DNA from: a virus
Strand: one strand, 5' to 3'
Virus record (IMG/VR): IMGVR_UViG_3300046787_000316
Span: 62,001 to 126,000 of that record
DNA: 64,000 nt
In this document: piece by piece, positions 54,687 through 62,142 of the stretch
Layout of the letters: each line of letters begins with the position of its first letter
Numbering within the stretch: position 1 is the stretch's first letter
The notes under the pieces: model-generated
The model's database searches: none
Told to the model about the DNA's origin: nothing
The model's input: only the letters and a program-made list of their open reading frames with translations
Position numbers and translations under genes: made by a program

Positions 54687-56377
54687 AACTTACTTATTAA
54701 ATAATTTCCCATAACTAAATAATCCATATCACAATTAAGGAATGTATCAATTGCTGTTTGTGGGTCGTTTACCATTGTTTGTCCTCTCAAATTAAATGAA
54801 GTGTTTAAAAGTATAGGAGTACCGGATACTCTTTTGAATTCTTTTAATAATTGATAGTATAATGGATTAGATTCTCTTTTTACTGTTTGTATTCTAGCAG
54901 AACGGTCAACATGAGTTACGGATGGTATTGATTTATAATCTGTAACTTTCACAACCTGATTCATATAAGGAACATCTTCTTCTGAATTAAAATATTTCTT
55001 ATATTCTCTATGAGTTACCGATGGAGCAAATGGTCTAAACATTTCTCTCTTTTTGACAACTCTATTGATTCTATCTCTAATATCCGATAAATGTGGGTTT
55101 CCCAAAATAGAACGATTCCCCAATGCTCTTGCACCAAATTCTGTTCTACCTTGAAACCATCCTATAATATTACCATCATTAATAAGTTGTGCCGTTTTTT
55201 GTAATAACTCTTTAGTTTTAAGTTTAGTACCTGTCACACTTAAATTTAATTCTATTATTTGAGATAAAGATTCGTTGTCCCATTCTGGACCTAAATATGG
55301 TGAAGTATTATCACCACCTTTTACTTTTTGATGACCCAATATATCATGCCATTGATATAAACAAGCCCCGATTGCAGAACCGGCATCCGATGGAGCAAAT
55401 GGTATCCAAACATTATGAACTCCGCAATGTTTTTTAATTTTACCATTAGCAGTTCCATTATAAGCAGAACCACCACCCAACACTAAATTGGAACTTTTAG
55501 AATGACTCATTGAATTGTTGATAATATAATATAAACAACCTTCATACCATTTTTGCAACGCTGCTGCCAAATCTTTATGATGTTGTTCGATATCACTATC
55601 AGCTTCTCTTGGTTCGAATCCAATTAAATCTACTAAATCCATAGTAAACATATCTTTATTAGAATATTGCCAAGTGAAATATTTCTGATTTATAGAAATC
55701 AATGAATCAGTACCAAATGATGTTATTTTATTGAATATATCATAAAACCTATCGGATTCACCATACGGAGCTAATCCCATTACTTTATATTCACCACTAT
55801 TTGGTTTAAATCCCAAATAAGCAGTAATAGATGAGTAAACTAACCCCAATGAGTTAGGAAATTTTATAGATTTTACTTCATTTATACCATTTATGGTACA
55901 TTCTGCGATTGAAACGCTATCCCACTCACCAACGCCATCAATTGAAATACCAACGGCATCATCAAATGGTGATGTATAAAATGATAACGCTAAATGCGAT
56001 AAATGGTGCTTTGTAGTGGTAATTTCACCATTAAACCCCAATTTATCGTTAATATATCGTTTTAAACTACCTTCTGTTGATTTAAAATCTCGTTTAAACC
56101 TATTCCAAGTTCTAAAGTTGCGAATCCAACGTTTTCCTAATGTTTTACTAACTCTATCGTATTTTAATGCCGGTTCTTCGTACCAACAAATCATATCGAT
56201 ATCATTAATTGTAATGTTTGCGTAATCCAAACACATTTGAATTGCCTGTAACGGAAAAGAGTTGTCATGCTTAATGCCTGACAACTTCTCTTCTTCTATT
56301 GCTACAATTACTTTTCCATCTACTACCAAAGCTGCTGCCGAATCGTGGTAGAATGCTGATAATCCTAATTGAATCAT
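54683..56377 (-). CDS. Carbamoyltransferase (NodU/TobZ/CmcH family)
   Basis: About 564 residues, full length. LGLSAFYHDSAAALVVDG begins the Kae1-like domain, with IEEEKLSGIKHD, TTKHHLSHLALSFY metal histidines (near 120) and GISIDGVGEWDSVS. The C-terminal half has GWFQGRTEFGARALGNRSIL and REMFRPFAPSV, the carbamoyladenylate-forming signature. It moves carbamoyl from carbamoyl phosphate to a hydroxyl, usually of a sugar. In this phage it is coded with an SGNH hydrolase and close to the sulfotransferases, which suits glycan decoration. Confidence 0.95.
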   Translation of the reverse strand: MIQLGLSAFYHDSAAALVVDGKVIVAIEEEKLSGIKHDNSFPLQAIQMCLDYANITINDIDMICWYEEPALKYDRVSKTLGKRWIRNFRTWNRFKRDFKSTEGSLKRYINDKLGFNGEITTTKHHLSHLALSFYTSPFDDAVGISIDGVGEWDSVSIAECTINGINEVKSIKFPNSLGLVYSSITAYLGFKPNSGEYKVMGLAPYGESDRFYDIFNKITSFGTDSLISINQKYFTWQYSNKDMFTMDLVDLIGFEPREADSDIEQHHKDLAAALQKWYEGCLYYIINNSMSHSKSSNLVLGGGSAYNGTANGKIKKHCGVHNVWIPFAPSDAGSAIGACLYQWHDILGHQKVKGGDNTSPYLGPEWDNESLSQIIELNLSVTGTKLKTKELLQKTAQLINDGNIIGWFQGRTEFGARALGNRSILGNPHLSDIRDRINRVVKKREMFRPFAPSVTHREYKKYFNSEEDVPYMNQVVKVTDYKSIPSVTHVDRSARIQTVKRESNPLYYQLLKEFKRVSGTPILLNTSFNLRGQTMVNDPQTAIDTFLNCDMDYLVMGNYLISKL

Positions 56378-56380
56378 AAT

Positions 56381-57097
56381 TTAGATATTTATATCACCCG
56401 TATCCATAAATTGATTATACAATTCCATTTGCTTTTCTCTCATTTTAGTAACAACCTTTGTTATATAATGAGTTGGGTGACCTGTCATTTCTCTTATAAG
56501 TAGATACAAACTCTTTTTATTGAAAGATTCAATATAGTCTGCTCTTCGAAATAACTCTAAGATAGCATCTGCGATTTGCATATCTCTTTTCTTTGGGAAA
56601 TAGTTTTCTAAATGCTCATCCCAATATGCCAACATTCTTTTATTAAAAGTACGATATTCATCGTTAATACTTTCTTCTTTCCAATTATTTTCGGTATCGA
56701 ATGATGGTGGTAACGATGACATTATATCCGTTTCCTTATATCTTTTGTAATTTGCATTGTTTGTAAGGATAAGATAGTTCCTTGCAACGATTGTAAAATA
56801 ACTAAATGCTTTACCTTTACCGGCTTTATACATGTGTATCTTTTCAATCATAAATGCAACAACCTCGCACATTACATCTTGCGGTTCATCATCGAAATAA
56901 CTAAATTTCCATTTGTTATAAACGATTTCCGCTAATTTATCGAATGCCGGCTTGATTCTATCTCTATAAACTCTATCTTTGATACGTTGGTCGTTTGTTG
57001 AGTTATACTCAATGATTGCATCTTCTGTATCTTTTGTGAAATATTGTTTATTTCTTGGCTTTCTAGTTACTTTGGTTGAACTCTTTGTATTTTTCAA
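56381..57097 (-). CDS. Late-transcription sigma factor (T4 gp55-like)
   Basis: About 238 residues, longer than T4 gp55 (185). The core DDEPQDVMCEVVAFMIEKIHMY and GKGKAFSYFTIVARNYLI (about 69-110) matches region 2 of sigma-70-type factors in the gp55 branch, which bind the -10 DNA of late promoters. The C-terminal part (ELFRRADYIESFNKKSLYLLIREMTGH) is helical. It is coded just before the late block and probably reads the ATATTTAT- or TATAAATA-type elements. Its first 35 nt overlap the small membrane protein gene. Confidence 0.88.
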   Translation of the reverse strand: MKNTKSSTKVTRKPRNKQYFTKDTEDAIIEYNSTNDQRIKDRVYRDRIKPAFDKLAEIVYNKWKFSYFDDEPQDVMCEVVAFMIEKIHMYKAGKGKAFSYFTIVARNYLILTNNANYKRYKETDIMSSLPPSFDTENNWKEESINDEYRTFNKRMLAYWDEHLENYFPKKRDMQIADAILELFRRADYIESFNKKSLYLLIREMTGHPTHYITKVVTKMREKQMELYNQFMDTGDINI

Positions 57098-57314
57098 TTG
57101 TTTCTTTTATTTGGTAAAAAATTGAACCTACTTCATCATCCTTCTCAAACATTTCACGAGAATCAATTTCTCTCAATGCCTCCAGTAACGCTTGGTTTCG
57201 TATTGTTTCTTTTTCTATAAATTCTTCATACGTTTCTAATTTTTGTAGAAGATTATACGTTGTGTAGCCTAATCCTATCGATAAAACTACCAATAATAAT
57301 ATAATGTATTCCAT
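57063..57314 (-). CDS. Small membrane protein
   Basis: An 83-residue protein with one transmembrane helix at the start (IILLLVVLSIGLGYTTYNLL, residues 4-23), then a charged helical tail with coiled-coil character (KLETYEEFIEKETIRNQALLEALREI, pieces). No family recognised. It overlaps the sigma gene by 35 nt, an unusual length of overlap that could couple their translation. Confidence 0.6.
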   Translation of the reverse strand: MEYIILLLVVLSIGLGYTTYNLLQKLETYEEFIEKETIRNQALLEALREIDSREMFEKDDEVGSIFYQIKETIEKYKEFNQSN

Positions 57315-57316
57315 AA

Positions 57317-57958
57317 TTAAACTACTTCATATCCTTTTAAAAATAAATCATTAGCTTTCTTATACTTCACTTCAATCAATTCACCGGTTGGAGATTTCAT
57401 AACAACTTTATCATTTCTTCCTGGTAATTCATTTGTAGTACGAGTTGTATTATACACTCTATCTTTGATAGTAATACCATCTAAGTGGTCAATTTCATGC
57501 TGAACTACAACAGTCATCATCGTTTCAACCGATACTTGTCCTTTATCTCCTTCTGGATTAATTTCAAATACCATTTCACCCATATTATCTGATTGAACTA
57601 CAATTTTACAAGCACGAATCGTTCTTAATGGTTTTTCAATAGTCTTTGGAAGAGATAAACATCCTTCGTAAAAAATAAACCCTTCTTTGGAACGGTCTGT
57701 AATAACTGGATTAACTAAGAATAATTCTCTACCATTCTCATCATCTCCAAATTTAATATAACATGCTCTTTTCTTAATTCCTAATTGAGTAGCTGATATA
57801 CCTAAACCCGGATACTTCTTAAACCCTTCCTCTAATTGAGAACGTAACTCATCTGCTTCAGCTGTACTGATTTCAGATTTTGGGACTGGTGTTTTTAGGT
57901 ATTCTACGAATTCAGGCGAAGTTAACCCATTCGAACCTTTTTCTAATATTAATTTCAT
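57317..57958 (-). CDS. def: Peptide deformylase
   Basis: About 213 residues. The three PDF motifs are present: GISATQ (53-58, motif 1, GxGxAAxQ class), EGCLSLP (98-104, metal Cys) and QHEIDHLDG (153-161, HExDH). It removes the formyl group from new proteins. Phage PDFs are known in marine T4-like phages and speed maturation of viral or photosystem proteins. A 30-residue extra loop between motifs 2 and 3 fits the larger phage forms. Preceded by a host-type promoter. Confidence 0.95.
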   Translation of the reverse strand: MKLILEKGSNGLTSPEFVEYLKTPVPKSEISTAEADELRSQLEEGFKKYPGLGISATQLGIKKRACYIKFGDDENGRELFLVNPVITDRSKEGFIFYEGCLSLPKTIEKPLRTIRACKIVVQSDNMGEMVFEINPEGDKGQVSVETMMTVVVQHEIDHLDGITIKDRVYNTTRTTNELPGRNDKVVMKSPTGELIEVKYKKANDLFLKGYEVV

Positions 57959-57981
57959 TGTTTGGTTTTTATAAATTTTAC

Positions 57982-58013
57982 TAAATATATGAAAAATAAT
58001 TCAAATTACCAAA
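57982..58013 (-). promoter_or_regulatory. Host-type promoter (TTTG-N20-TATATTTA)
   Basis: Minus-strand TTTG (58013-58010), 20 nt, TATATTTA (57989-57982), one base off TAnnTTTG, 23 nt before the deformylase ATG. Confidence 0.55.
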
Positions 58014-58024
58014 TAATTACCAAA

Positions 58025-58918
58025 TTATAATTTAATAAATGGTAATATTGCTAATTCTTTTGCTTTTGCCTCAACCATAATATCTACATCTAATCCGTAT
58101 GTATTAGGGATTGAGTTGATGTAATCGGAGTGAGCTTGTGGTTTAAGTTTATCATTACCTTCGTGCAATACTTTACTTTCGGAATAATGAACAACTGGTA
58201 TAATATCTTTTGGCCAAGTTGTAGCTGCCAATTTAAGTGCAGCTTCTTCGGATAAATCGCCTGTACAAAATGTATGATGATGATAATCAAATACAATCGG
58301 TATTTTGATTGCGTCGTGGATATACATTAAATCTCTAACAGAATACATAGATGCTTTATCATCATTCTCAATTGTTAAGCGATTTTGAACCGATTTGGAG
58401 AGTCTTTGGAAGTTTTTGATGAATCTATCCATTGCAGATATTTTATCTCCGTAGACACCATTACAATGGATATTAATCTTATTATACGGAGTTTGTGATA
58501 ACCCCATCATATCAAAAACCTTACCATGTAATTCTAAATCAGCAATTGTAGCCAAAACTACTTTCTCATTAGGAGAAACTAATACATTAAATGGACCTGG
58601 ATGAGATGTAATACGAATATTATGGAGTTTGGCGTAATCGCCTGCTTTCTTTAATTCATCTTTGATTTGAGTATAATCTTTGAGTTGAGTTAAATCTAAG
58701 TTATCACCCCACGGGATAAGAGCAGAAGATAAACGGAAAAATGTAATTCCGTTTAATCTATTCCACTCTAAAATTTTTATAATATCTTTTGCATTGAGTA
58801 ATGCAAGTTCTGAAACATAATCTAAACCTTTCTCATTAAAGGTTTTTTTAACCATAGTTCGGTTAGTGGTAACTTTCTTACCCAATGACATGTTAATACA
58901 AGCGTATCCTAATTTCAT
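58025..58918 (-). CDS. uvdE: UV-damage endonuclease (UvdE/UVDE)
   Basis: About 297 residues. LGYACINMSLG, FFRLSSALIPWG, ITSHPGPFNVL, NKINIHCNGVYGDK, LTIENDDKASMYSV and IVFDYHHHTFC are the UVDE signature in order, a TIM barrel with several metal ligands (H, E, D). It nicks DNA 5' of cyclobutane dimers and 6-4 photoproducts and starts repair without host UvrABC. Its presence suggests a sunlit, surface-water or other exposed habitat. Own host-type promoter. Confidence 0.95.
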   Translation of the reverse strand: MKLGYACINMSLGKKVTTNRTMVKKTFNEKGLDYVSELALLNAKDIIKILEWNRLNGITFFRLSSALIPWGDNLDLTQLKDYTQIKDELKKAGDYAKLHNIRITSHPGPFNVLVSPNEKVVLATIADLELHGKVFDMMGLSQTPYNKINIHCNGVYGDKISAMDRFIKNFQRLSKSVQNRLTIENDDKASMYSVRDLMYIHDAIKIPIVFDYHHHTFCTGDLSEEAALKLAATTWPKDIIPVVHYSESKVLHEGNDKLKPQAHSDYINSIPNTYGLDVDIMVEAKAKELAILPFIKL

Positions 58919-58944
58919 AATTTAAAGTTTAAATTTTATAATAA

Positions 58945-58976
58945 CAAATATAAACAAAAATTATGAGAATGCCAAA
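58945..58976 (-). promoter_or_regulatory. Host-type promoter (TTTG-N20-TATATTTG)
   Basis: Minus-strand TTTG (58976-58973), 20 nt, TATATTTG (58952-58945), exact TAnnTTTG, 26 nt before the UVDE ATG. Confidence 0.7.
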
Positions 58977-58980
58977 TATT

Positions 58981-60102
58981 TTAGTAAGTTTTTACGTTTT
59001 CCTCTTCTGTTCGAAGTCTTGATAAATCTCTAATAGTTCCACCCTTAGTTGCTAACCAATAATTAACTGCTTTTGGATTGTTTATCCACAATTTACGATT
59101 ATTCCAAGGAAATTCGGGATGCATATACTCTTCCCATTGTAAATTTAAAGGAATTTCATCCAATTTCACATTTTCTGAAACATCTTCCGTAATTTCATCA
59201 TCTGTGAAAGTATTTTCCACTAAAATAGGAGTTTCTTCTTCAATTGGTAAATCTTTTCCACTAAAATCTTCATTTTGTAAATTATTTTCCACTAACTCAT
59301 CGCCGTATATCTCATATAATCCCAATTTTTCATCATCTTCCATCATCTTACTCAAAATCTTCCTTCTCTTTTCCGATTGAGGTTCAATTAATCCATTAAA
59401 TGCGATGATTAGAGCTACTGCAAGTGGGTCAAACACAATTACGATGATAAAAATGAAGAATTTTACAACATTTTTCAATTCCACACCAAATGCTTCTGCT
59501 ACAAATCGGAATCCACCAACTTCTTTTTCTAAATCTAAATTGGAAATTTTAATTTGATTGATTTTTTCAGTTTCGGAAGCATTTTCAGCTTGTAAATTAG
59601 AAATTTTATCGTTTAATTTGGAAATTTCTTTATCTCTATTATCAATTGAACGTAATAATCTTCTATTAACCTTACCTCCATCGATAATTTTACCTTGATT
59701 AGCGTTAAATTCCGTAATTTGAGTAGAAAGTTGAGTAATTTGAGCCGTATTTTGGTCAATTTTGGTTTGATGAACCATTACTTCCCTATCTACTTGTTGT
59801 AATTTAAGAGATTGTGCTTGAAAAGCATTTGAAAGATATCCAAAAATACCGGCGGAAGTGATTAACATAAGAATTCCTACTGAAATAGTAAGATACCATT
59901 TATTAAATCCTTCTAATACATCCCACTTTTGCTTCAAATAAGTAGCAGCAACTAACTTAGCAAACTCAAGAGAGCCAGCCATAACCATTACGGATATAGA
60001 TGCTCCTGCAAAAAGAACACCTAAACCCGTTACGGAGAAATATGCGGCACATCCGGCAATAATTAGCGCAGATAAACCGACTAAATATTTAAGCCAATTC
60101 AT
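58981..60102 (-). CDS. Coiled-coil membrane protein (DUF4407-like)
   Basis: About 373 residues. Two to three transmembrane helices in residues 5-100 (YLVGLSALIIAGCAAYFSV, LTISVGILMLITSAGIFGYL), then a coiled coil of about 100 residues (residues 110-190), then a further helix FFIFIIVIVFDPLAVALIIAF. This topology resembles DUF4407-type proteins of bacteria and phages. The C-terminal 130 residues are Glu/Asp-rich and probably cytoplasmic. Function unknown; an inner-membrane scaffold or superinfection role would be guesses. Confidence 0.75.
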   Translation of the reverse strand: MNWLKYLVGLSALIIAGCAAYFSVTGLGVLFAGASISVMVMAGSLEFAKLVAATYLKQKWDVLEGFNKWYLTISVGILMLITSAGIFGYLSNAFQAQSLKLQQVDREVMVHQTKIDQNTAQITQLSTQITEFNANQGKIIDGGKVNRRLLRSIDNRDKEISKLNDKISNLQAENASETEKINQIKISNLDLEKEVGGFRFVAEAFGVELKNVVKFFIFIIVIVFDPLAVALIIAFNGLIEPQSEKRRKILSKMMEDDEKLGLYEIYGDELVENNLQNEDFSGKDLPIEEETPILVENTFTDDEITEDVSENVKLDEIPLNLQWEEYMHPEFPWNNRKLWINNPKAVNYWLATKGGTIRDLSRLRTEEENVKTY

Positions 60103-60103
60103 A

Positions 60104-60283
60104 TTAATCTCTTTCGATACTGATTAACTCACCGATACGTTCAACTACCTTTTTAGTTTCTGCAATAATTTGAACTGTTTCTTGGTTATTCATCTGAATT
60201 GCTCCAGTTGCAATCCCTTCAATGATTCTCAATTTACCATTCAGAACCTCTACTAAACCTTGTACTTTTTCTTTGTATATCAT
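60104..60283 (-). CDS. Small helical protein
   Basis: 59 residues from the ATG giving MIYKEKVQGLVEVLNGKLR, all helix and amphipathic. A longer reading upstream adds 17 residues (MKAKCFYPFFINKIYIV) that run into the terminator stem region and are less likely to be translated. No family recognised. Coupled by 1 nt to the membrane protein gene, so it may be a partner. Confidence 0.6.
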   Translation of the reverse strand: MIYKEKVQGLVEVLNGKLRIIEGIATGAIQMNNQETVQIIAETKKVVERIGELISIERD

Positions 60284-60302
60284 AACAATATATATTTTAT
60301 TA

Positions 60303-60339
60303 ATAAAAAATGGGTAAAAGCACTTTGCCTTCACCCATT
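60303..60339 (-). terminator. Strong rho-independent terminator
   Basis: Minus strand AATGGGTGAAGGC-AAAGT-GCTTTTACCCATT pairs over 13 bp (two G-U) and runs into a T-rich tract. It lies 35 nt after the HD-domain gene stop and ends that transcription unit. Confidence 0.85.
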
Positions 60340-60373
60340 AAAGATACGATTAAAAAATGAATTTTCCTAATTA

Positions 60374-61021
60374 TTAAACTTCATTTTCTTGTGATTCAAT
60401 TACTGTACTCATGTGGTCTGCCCAATGCATTATGTATGGAATTTTGTATTTCATACGTTTTGTAATATCAAATACTTTTAAATATTTAGTATTATCTTCA
60501 TCGTACAATCCATCTGTAAGTTTCATACCAAAGTATTCAGCCTCGGTAACTTCGATACCATATTGCTGCAATAAGAACATAGTTCTATCGGTATGAGTCA
60601 TGTGAGATAATTCTGGGTTAGCTATAAATACTTTACCCTGATTCTTAATATGCCAATCTGATGGATTAGCTATGTAGTAAGGTTTACCTTTAGAACCCAA
60701 CTTACCTAAATCGTGATGTAATGCACAGAATACTAATTCTTCATCTGTAAAATCTACTTGCCCACCTATACTGACAAATAGTTCTTTTACTTTTAATGCA
60801 TTCTTACAAACATTAAAAATATGGTCTATATAACCACCTGTATAACAATTATGATATCCAGCATTTCCACTTGCTGGTGATATTACAAGATTGATTCCTA
60901 ATTCTTGTTCTGAATACATGAACAATAGTTTTTCCAATCTATCACCTGTGAAGTATTTCTTTACTACTCCTAAAAACCTTTGATAATTTTCTGTTAATTC
61001 TTTTTCTGTTTTTTGCTTCAT
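60374..61021 (-). CDS. HD-domain phosphohydrolase
   Basis: About 215 residues. GYHNCYTGGYIDHIFNV (55-71) gives the first metal histidine pair and LHHDLGKLGSKGKPYY (101-116) the HD motif, with a later HMTHTDRTMFLL. This is the nucleotide-phosphohydrolase branch of HD proteins and may act on nucleotides or signal nucleotides. Single gene between a host-type promoter and a terminator, so it is a monocistronic early unit. Confidence 0.82.
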   Translation of the reverse strand: MKQKTEKELTENYQRFLGVVKKYFTGDRLEKLLFMYSEQELGINLVISPASGNAGYHNCYTGGYIDHIFNVCKNALKVKELFVSIGGQVDFTDEELVFCALHHDLGKLGSKGKPYYIANPSDWHIKNQGKVFIANPELSHMTHTDRTMFLLQQYGIEVTEAEYFGMKLTDGLYDEDNTKYLKVFDITKRMKYKIPYIMHWADHMSTVIESQENEV

Positions 61022-61059
61022 TGCTGTCTGTTTAAAGTTTAATAATTAAAATAATACTC

Positions 61060-61091
61060 CAAATATACGAAATTTTTTTGAATTTTCCAAA
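61060..61091 (-). promoter_or_regulatory. Host-type promoter (TTTG-N20-TATATTTG)
   Basis: Minus-strand TTTG (61091-61088), 20 nt, TATATTTG (61067-61060), exact TAnnTTTG, 38 nt before the HD gene ATG. The stretch TTCGTATATTTG is the same as at the primase promoter. Confidence 0.7.
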
Positions 61092-61094
61092 TAT

Positions 61095-61409
61095 TTAGAG
61101 AGTTATTTCTTTTTTAGTTAGAATTTTAAATAAAATCTCAACCTCTTCTTCGGTTTGCAGCTCAGGCAAATCATCATCAAATAATCTCATTGTGTAAATT
61201 GTATTTCCGTTGGAATCTTTTAGGTTATCGGAATCGGAACTAAAAAGAGTTGGTATATCTTCGACATACATCAGTTCTTCTTCATCGACATCTATTAATG
61301 GTATAACGTAATAATGGAAAGAGCCATTACCATCGTTACCCTCTACTTTGTGCGCTTTCCATTTAAGGAAGCTAGCATCTGTTATTGGTGTTTGCGGTAC
61401 TATTATCAT
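61095..61409 (-). CDS. Acidic hypothetical protein
   Basis: A 104-residue acidic protein, beta/alpha mix with YYVIPLIDVDEEELMYVEDIP and a helical end (EEEVEILFKILTKKE). No family recognised. It is first after its own host-type promoter and ends just before the HD-gene promoter, so it is a separate small early unit, the sort of place where host-takeover proteins are found. Confidence 0.65.
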   Translation of the reverse strand: MIIVPQTPITDASFLKWKAHKVEGNDGNGSFHYYVIPLIDVDEEELMYVEDIPTLFSSDSDNLKDSNGNTIYTMRLFDDDLPELQTEEEVEILFKILTKKEITL

Positions 61410-61414
61410 AGTAA

Positions 61415-61446
61415 CAAATATAATGAATTTTTGTTACATTTACAAA
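61415..61446 (-). promoter_or_regulatory. Host-type promoter (TTTG-N20-TATATTTG)
   Basis: Minus-strand TTTG (61446-61443), 20 nt, TATATTTG (61422-61415), exact TAnnTTTG. The -7 box ends only 5 nt before the ATG of the 104-residue gene, so its transcript would be almost leaderless. Confidence 0.65.
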
Positions 61447-61456
61447 TAAAATATTA

Positions 61457-62023
61457 TTAGATTATTGTTTTTTTAGATATATCCATTGCATATTTTTCAC
61501 CCCTTGGAAATGATACATCATCTAAATTATCAATTGAAATGTAATTTTGAAGTAATTTAAACCCATCCCCATAATATAAACTTTCGTAAGTAATTTTGAA
61601 ATAGTTTGGATTATTAATGAAATCATTAGTAATACCATTTGTTACTCTATCGAATTGCTGTATTATTTCCAAATCATCTACTATGGTATTTGAATCATAC
61701 TTCCATGCGTTATTCCACTTACCCGTCAACATAGCATTATTAAATGATAGTAATTGCTCTCGTTTGTTCTCTCTATATAATACGATTATCTTATCCGAAA
61801 TGGATAATAATTTAGAATAGTCTATATCATATTGATATATTTCTTTTACGAATAAATGTTCAGTATCGTATTTCCATTGAGTTGGGCACACGCCATTCTT
61901 AAACCACTTTAAAGTTGAATTAGTAATAGGTTCGTATAATGTTGTGAATTTGGTTTGATTATAAAACCAATTAGCTAAATTAGTAGAGCCGCTTCTTGGT
62001 TCAGCAATCACTGTAATGACCAT
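61457..62023 (-). CDS. Sulfotransferase-like P-loop protein
   Basis: About 188 residues. IAEPRSGSTNLANWF (6-20) is the 5'-phosphosulfate loop, and KIIVLYRENKREQLLSF near 80 the 3'-phosphate-binding R..S region with YRENKREQ in the usual place. It should move sulfate from PAPS to a hydroxyl of a glycan or small molecule. It is shorter than most carbohydrate sulfotransferases (about 250+). A second, partial relative lies at the right edge of the window. Confidence 0.75.
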   Translation of the reverse strand: MVITVIAEPRSGSTNLANWFYNQTKFTTLYEPITNSTLKWFKNGVCPTQWKYDTEHLFVKEIYQYDIDYSKLLSISDKIIVLYRENKREQLLSFNNAMLTGKWNNAWKYDSNTIVDDLEIIQQFDRVTNGITNDFINNPNYFKITYESLYYGDGFKLLQNYISIDNLDDVSFPRGEKYAMDISKKTII

Positions 62024-62027
62024 AATA

Positions 62028-62135
62028 CTATGTGTGCTTAACTTTTATTAAGTTAATTACAGTTTGTATCATTGCTAAACATTTTTCTTTTTGTGTAATT
62101 GTTAGTGGTTTAACCACTTTAACTATATTTCCCAT
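62028..62135 (-). CDS. 35-residue small protein
   Basis: A tiny open frame that begins 7 nt after the stop of the Hint-domain gene and ends 4 nt before the sulfotransferase ATG. It reads MGNIVKVVKPLTITQKEK... and is basic and partly amphipathic. Codon spacing fits the dense operon, but with only 35 codons and no homology known to me, translation is moderately likely. The DNA contains AGTGGTT-T-AACCACT at 62104-62118, a 7-bp inverted repeat. Confidence 0.45.
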   Translation of the reverse strand: MGNIVKVVKPLTITQKEKCLAMIQTVINLIKVKHT

Positions 62136-62142
62136 ATATTAA

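Noticed and set aside
56386-56393. TATAAATA before the carbamoyltransferase as a late promoter
   Set aside because: It is only 9 nt from the ATG, so the transcript would start in the coding region; likely chance in AT-rich DNA.
60104-60334. Longer start for the 59-residue gene
   Set aside because: The extension runs through the T-tract and stem of the terminator; the inner ATG at 60283 is better placed.
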